Source of the DNA: Azolla caroliniana
Taxonomy: Eukaryota > Polypodiophyta
Direction of reading: 5' to 3'
NCBI GenBank assembly: GCA_043228905.1
Contig: JBHGNT010000001.1
Coordinates: forward strand, 30,938,001-31,002,000
Length of the DNA stretch: 64,000 nucleotides
Positions within the stretch are counted from its first letter, which is position 1, and each line of letters begins with the position of its first letter. Made by a program: the position numbers and the translations under genes. Below the pieces are notes generated by a model. The model did no database searches. It saw nothing but the letters and a program-made list of their open reading frames with translations, and had not been told where the DNA came from. Positions 60,071 through 64,000 of this stretch are shown piece by piece.

Positions 60071-63000
60071 CTAGTCGCCTTCCTCGATCTTCTTCGGTCG
60101 GAGCCGGTGCGTCTGGTCGAACCGGGCTTTGTTCCTCGTCCTGGCCACCCGAAGCTTTTCCGCAGCCTGCTCCACGTCCTCCGGTCTCCGCTCGAGTTGT
60201 CGTATGCGCGCCGTCAACAGTTCCTCCCGGCTCATCTCGTCTCTCCAGTCCACGGTTGCCCATGAGGAGACCATACGTTCGATCGGCATGATCGGCTTCT
60301 GTCCAAACATGAGCTCTGCCGGCATGAATCCGGTTACCGAACTGTGCGTAGTCCGGTCAGCCCACAACGCGTAAGGCAGTAGCCGCGGCCAGTTCCCGAC
60401 TTGACCTCCGCATGCCCGAACTAACGCCTTGACGATCGGTCCGTGTCCGCGCTCCACCTTCCCATTTGCCTCTGGATTGTACGCAGTGGTAAGCGAGACC
60501 TTGACCCCTAACCGGTCGAACAGCTCCTCGGCCTCTTCGGCGTCCAACTCCCCGCGATCAGCCACGATCTTCCCGATGCACTCGTACTGGCATATTACGT
60601 CCTTGAGCAGGAACCGACATACGGCCGCAGTCGTTTTGTTCTGAAGGGCCCGGCCTTCCACCTGGTTCGTTAGATCTTCCCGAGCCAGGACCAGATACCG
60701 CATCTGTCCTACTCCTATCGGCATCGTTACCAGGTCTACCATCCATTTGAAGTGGATGGTCGGAGGGTACGTAGGGTGAAGTTCGTCCCGGTGTCGGACT
60801 ATGGAGTGCATCTGACAGCTCTCGCAAGTTGTCACGAATCGATGCACGTCCCAGTACAGTCCCGGCCACCAGTACTTCCCCTTTATCTTCTCGAACGTGG
60901 CCCAGGTTCCATGGTGTCCGGCCCAAGGGCTGTCGTGGTAGGCCTTCAGCAGCTCCTCCTGTTCTTCCTTCATCGCCACCACCCGGAGCGGAGCGCCGTC
61001 CCTCTTCTTCGGGTGCTTCCATAAGTATCCGTCCCGGAGAAAGAATTGGTAAGCTTTCTTCCGGATCCGGTTGGCCTCGTCCTTCGTCCATGACGCATCC
61101 GGCGTCATTGTCCTCAAGAATCCACCGATCTGGAGCCACTCGCCGTCGTACTTGCTCTCGTCGAAGTCGTTAAGTGCCGGAGTGCTCGTCCCATCGGTCG
61201 TCACGTACGCCGCCTCGAAGAAGTCCACGCCGACTTCTTCGTCCTCCGAAACCATGCCGCCCTCGTCATCAAACCTCGCCCTCGAAAGCATGTCGGCCAT
61301 GGCGTTGTCCTTTCCGGAAATGTGTCGTATCTCCGGGTCCAGGGACTTGATGTACGTTATCCACCTGAGCATCGCCAGGTCCGGTGTCGCGCATCCGGAA
61401 ACCATGCCGAGAATCGGCAGGCAATCCGTCTCGATAATCACTTCTGTCCCGATCAGGTAGTCTTTGTCCGCCTTTACCGCCGAAACGATACCCCAGAGTT
61501 CGCGTTTAACCTGGGCGTACCCTCGCTGTCGCTCACTGAGGACCTTAGCGCCGAATCGGATCGGGAACCGGGTGCCGTTCTCGTCTTCTTGGTTGACGAC
61601 CCATCCGATCCCGGTCGGGCTCGTATCCACCGTTATGTATACCGGGGTACCCTTCTCGTAGACAGCCTTCCGGAGCGCCGGTGCTGCCGTAAGAGCTTCC
61701 TTCAGCTTCCGGACCGACCCCGTGTGCTCGTCTCGCCACTCGAATCTTTGCCCCTTCTTCAACAACCCGTATAGTGGCTCCGCAACGTGGGCGTAATCCG
61801 GGATCCATATGTGGTAGAACGCGCATGCCCCCAGGAACCTCTGAACTTCCGTAACCGAGCTACAGTCGGTCTTCATCGCGGAGATGGCTTCTACCTTTGC
61901 CGGAGACGGCTTCAAGCCATATGGTCCACATAGATGCCCGACCACCAGGATTTCTGATTGCCCGAAGGCCGATTTCTCCCCGGAGAAGGTGAGCCTCGCA
62001 TCCTCTAGCCTTTGTAGCACCTTCTCGCAGTCGTCGATGTGTGTTGCTACGAATCGCCGGCATCCGTCCGGCCCGAGTGTCTCGTCCTTCTCTTCCACCG
62101 GGCACCCCTTTATGGGGATGTCGTCTAGAAACGGCATGGTGATGTCCGGGATGCAATCCCTCAGTACTTTGTTCATTGCATTCACCATGTGGGCCACCGA
62201 GTTGGTCCCTCCTTGTGGCAGGGTACACATTCGCACTAGGCCGAGGGGAGTTCGCATCGTCATAATGTCTCTGCTCTCCACGGCTAGCTGGAACTGGTCG
62301 TACCCCGAGTACAGATCACCGACCGAGTAAATCGACCTTCCGGCGAAGGCCTCCGCGAACTCGTCTATGGTCGGTCCGATTCCTACGTTCCGGATGGTCA
62401 CTCTGTTGACCGGCTGCAGGTCCTGAATGAAGCGCAATGTTCCGTTTTTCTTTGGTACGGTAAACCATCGGTTCGAGTATGGCGCGCTCGACGGTTCGAG
62501 AATACCCATATCGACTTTCTGCCTCAATAGCTCCATCAACTTCGGGATGTGAGCTCTCGGTACTGGAATCGGCTTGAGATTCCACGGTACATGCGGTATC
62601 GTGAATATCACCATCGGCTCCACGATCGTCGGGTCTACGCACCCGATCTCTTCCGGTGAGAATGCAAAGGCTTTCCCGTGCCTTCCGAGCATTCTCCGAA
62701 ACCGGTCTTCTTCCGCCGGCAGTAGGAACCCGCCCCCACCGATTTTGAGCTCCCGGAGTGTTCCGTCGGTGAAGGTGTGTCCTATGCAGGCCGGATCTCG
62801 TAAACTGGGGTCCGACGCAACCCCTCTGATCCGGGACTCGCTGCCCTCCGGTAAGGGTGCCGCGACTGGCCTTACCTTCCGGTCCACAACCTTGTACTTT
62901 GTGCTAACTCGGGCCGTCCGATCCGACCCGAGCCCCCGACTGAAGTTCGTGATGACTTCGTACATCTCTTCGGAACATACCGGTATCGTCCGGTCTTCGT

Positions 63001-63271
63001 TAAGGTCTTCTCCGGCTACCTTCCTCAGCATTCCCAAGGTGTCATCGAAGGAGACCGCCTCCACGGCTCCGCTGATTTCCTCGTCCGGGCCGAGAACTCC
63101 GCACGCTCGAAGTCGCACTTCCGCCCTTGTCTTTTCTCGGCCGACGGTGCCGACTATCATACACCCTCCATTGTCGGAGAAGCAAAATCCTCTACCTATC
63201 GTACAGTCGTGGGGTCTTTTCTGAGTGTCCGGGCTGTCTCGGCCCCACGCCTTGGTAGCCCTCTCTAAAAA
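60071..63271 (-). CDS. Ty3/gypsy pol: reverse transcriptase, RNase H, integrase
   Basis: A single open frame of more than 1,050 codons, ending in TAG at 60071; the first Met is at 63160 and residue numbers count from it. Reverse transcriptase: ILEPSSAPYSNRWFTVPKKN (220-239), DLYSGYDQFQL (282-292), LPQGGTNSVAHM (314-325) and the catalytic box FLDD (344-347). RNase H begins near VYITVDTSPTGIG (507-519) and includes ETDCLPILGM and DNAMADMLSRA. Integrase has an HHCC zinc region (AYHDSPWAGHHG, CESC) and the catalytic D-D-E in KWMVDLVTM, IVADRGELD and NPEANGKVERGH. The order RT-RH-IN makes it Ty3/gypsy. The sequence is much more GC- and CpG-rich than the host genes. No chromodomain is seen. The protease lies upstream in another frame. 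Confidence 0.92.
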   Translation of the reverse strand, partial: FLERATKAWGRDSPDTQKRPHDCTIGRGFCFSDNGGCMIVGTVGREKTRAEVRLRACGVLGPDEEISGAVEAVSFDDTLGMLRKVAGEDLNEDRTIPVCSEEMYEVITNFSRGLGSDRTARVSTKYKVVDRKVRPVAAPLPEGSESRIRGVASDPSLRDPACIGHTFTDGTLRELKIGGGGFLLPAEEDRFRRMLGRHGKAFAFSPEEIGCVDPTIVEPMVIFTIPHVPWNLKPIPVPRAHIPKLMELLRQKVDMGILEPSSAPYSNRWFTVPKKNGTLRFIQDLQPVNRVTIRNVGIGPTIDEFAEAFAGRSIYSVGDLYSGYDQFQLAVESRDIMTMRTPLGLVRMCTLPQGGTNSVAHMVNAMNKVLRDCIPDITMPFLDDIPIKGCPVEEKDETLGPDGCRRFVATHIDDCEKVLQRLEDARLTFSGEKSAFGQSEILVVGHLCGPYGLKPSPAKVEAISAMKTDCSSVTEVQRFLGACAFYHIWIPDYAHVAEPLYGLLKKGQRFEWRDEHTGSVRKLKEALTAAPALRKAVYEKGTPVYITVDTSPTGIGWVVNQEDENGTRFPIRFGAKVLSERQRGYAQVKRELWGIVSAVKADKDYLIGTEVIIETDCLPILGMVSGCATPDLAMLRWITYIKSLDPEIRHISGKDNAMADMLSRARFDDEGGMVSEDEEVGVDFFEAAYVTTDGTSTPALNDFDESKYDGEWLQIGGFLRTMTPDASWTKDEANRIRKKAYQFFLRDGYLWKHPKKRDGAPLRVVAMKEEQEELLKAYHDSPWAGHHGTWATFEKIKGKYWWPGLYWDVHRFVTTCESCQMHSIVRHRDELHPTYPPTIHFKWMVDLVTMPIGVGQMRYLVLAREDLTNQVEGRALQNKTTAAVCRFLLKDVICQYECIGKIVADRGELDAEEAEELFDRLGVKVSLTTAYNPEANGKVERGHGPIVKALVRACGGQVGNWPRLLPYALWADRTTHSSVTGFMPAELMFGQKPIMPIERMVSSWATVDWRDEMSREELLTARIRQLERRPEDVEQAAEKLRVARTRNKARFDQTHRLRPKKIEEGD

Positions 63272-64000
63272 TCCTCCCGGCTCTCGCCACCGAGGGATTC
63301 GCGGTTTCTCTCGTGGTTCGGCCGCACCGTCAGAAATTGCACCGAATGGCGCCCGTCCTGGCTTTTGACCCTCGCGTAGGCCGAACCGTTGTCCAACACC
63401 TTGGTCTCCATTCTCGCCGCCGTGATGTATGGTTCCCCTAATATGACCGGATGCGAGGACGTCTCCTGCACGAAGAAGTGCTGGTCAATCTCGACGTCGC
63501 CGATCTTTACTCGCACATTCGGGCAGGCCCCGTGCAGTTCCTCGGTGGCGCGCGTCGCCGCCCGTATCTTCCACCCGTGCCTGGTGTTGATCGGCCATTT
63601 TCCCTTCTTATAGAAGTCCATGGACATTAGGTTTATTTCCGAACCGTGGTCCACCAACGCCACCACCGGTTCCTGAACACCTCCGATTTTTACCGGGGTC
63701 TTCGTGGTCGCTCGGGCCCAGTGCGGCCTTGAATAGTGGCTCTCCGCCCACTCATCTTCCAGCGCCGAGTCGTCGATGTGCGTCGTCCGCACTTCCACTG
63801 GTCTTTCCGGTTCCGTCTCCATCGACAGTCTCTTCCGTTTCACCAAGTCTACAATGGAGTCGTGGAACTCCTTCTTGGCGATCCCTAGCACCTCCCGTAA
63901 TGACAGCTCCACTTTGCTGTCGAGGATCCGTTCTTCTTGGACCTTTCGTAGGTCCGTAGTCCTTTCTATTTCTGTCCCCAGTCGGTACCCGCCCTTCCTG
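63265..64000 (-). CDS. gypsy Gag-protease end (partial, runs off the window)
   Basis: The frame is open from the right edge to a TAG at 63265. It encodes the end of Gag (VELSLREVLGIAKKEFHDSI) and an aspartic protease: EPVVALVDHGSEINLMS, then HFFVQETSSHPVILGEPYIT, then QFLTVRPNHERNR. The active site reads D-H-G (codons 63643-63651) where retroviral-type proteases normally have D-S-G or D-T-G. The frame closes just after a T5 run, where the RT frame is open in the -1 register. Confidence 0.85.
   Translation of the reverse strand, partial: RKGGYRLGTEIERTTDLRKVQEERILDSKVELSLREVLGIAKKEFHDSIVDLVKRKRLSMETEPERPVEVRTTHIDDSALEDEWAESHYSRPHWARATTKTPVKIGGVQEPVVALVDHGSEINLMSMDFYKKGKWPINTRHGWKIRAATRATEELHGACPNVRVKIGDVEIDQHFFVQETSSHPVILGEPYITAARMETKVLDNGSAYARVKSQDGRHSVQFLTVRPNHERNRESLGGESREDF

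Larger units (their letters stand above)
59112..64000 (-). mobile_element. Ty3/gypsy retrotransposon, 3' part
   Basis: The whole unit on the minus strand: end of Gag, protease, reverse transcriptase, RNase H, integrase, polypurine tract and 3' LTR. It inserted into the reverse transcriptase part of copia B. Its 5' LTR and most of Gag lie to the right of the window. Only two breaks are visible (frame change at 63267-63271 and stop at 60071), so it is a young copy. Confidence 0.88.

Noticed and set aside
60558-63224. Large frames of 108-216 codons on both strands inside the gypsy pol
   Set aside because: They are shadows in GC-rich DNA where stops are rare. The 1,029-codon minus-strand frame carries all RT, RNase H and integrase motifs.
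1-64000. CRISPR arrays, bacterial operons, plasmid or phage features
   Set aside because: Nothing of the kind is present. The spliced plant genes and eukaryotic transposons make it a nuclear plant sequence.

Overview
The window is nuclear DNA of a land plant, almost certainly a flowering plant. The evidence is seven intron-rich protein genes of plant families (three of them for plastid proteins), GT-AG introns throughout, AT-rich intergenic DNA, abundant GA/AT microsatellites, and LINE, hAT, Ty1/copia and Ty3/gypsy elements. Nothing visible fixes the species. Gene models below were assembled by eye from exon homology, splice sites and phase. Every junction was checked for frame, but no transcript data were available.

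Layout. 1-15 kb: an intronless ATL RING-H2 E3 ligase (+) with a CCCTAA-rich leader; a six-exon CURT1 thylakoid-curvature gene (-); a 13-exon MSL2/MSL3 plastid mechanosensitive channel gene (-). 15-19.7 kb: a gene-poor stretch with a SINE-like box A/box B sequence, a 5'-truncated LINE with a clean 17-bp target-site duplication, and a second LINE fragment. 19.8-25.8 kb: an 11-exon ABC1K (ABC1K9-type) atypical kinase gene (+). 31-34.5 kb: an 8-exon XBAT31-type ankyrin/RING ubiquitin ligase (+). 35-36.5 kb: two hAT-like non-autonomous transposons with 8-bp target duplications. 37.4-41 kb: a nine-exon polygalacturonase (+) with an unusual six-fold repeat before the catalytic domain. 43.2-51.4 kb: a ten-exon ERDJ2/SEC63 J-domain gene (-) whose 3.1-kb second intron holds a LINE fragment.

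52.6-64 kb is a transposon stack, all on the minus strand: a decayed LINE, an older copia (A) whose reverse transcriptase is cut by the 3' LTR of a younger copia (B), and copia B in turn cut by a GC-rich Ty3/gypsy element. The gypsy 3' LTR, integrase, RNase H, reverse transcriptase and protease are present and it runs off the right edge. It has an in-frame amber stop, a change of frame at a T5 run and an unusual D-H-G protease motif.

The host genes are not an operon or an obvious biosynthetic cluster. The strongest points for a second look are the repeat-bearing polygalacturonase, the odd gypsy lineage, the datable nesting of insertions, the hAT pair and a GC-AG intron in ERDJ2.
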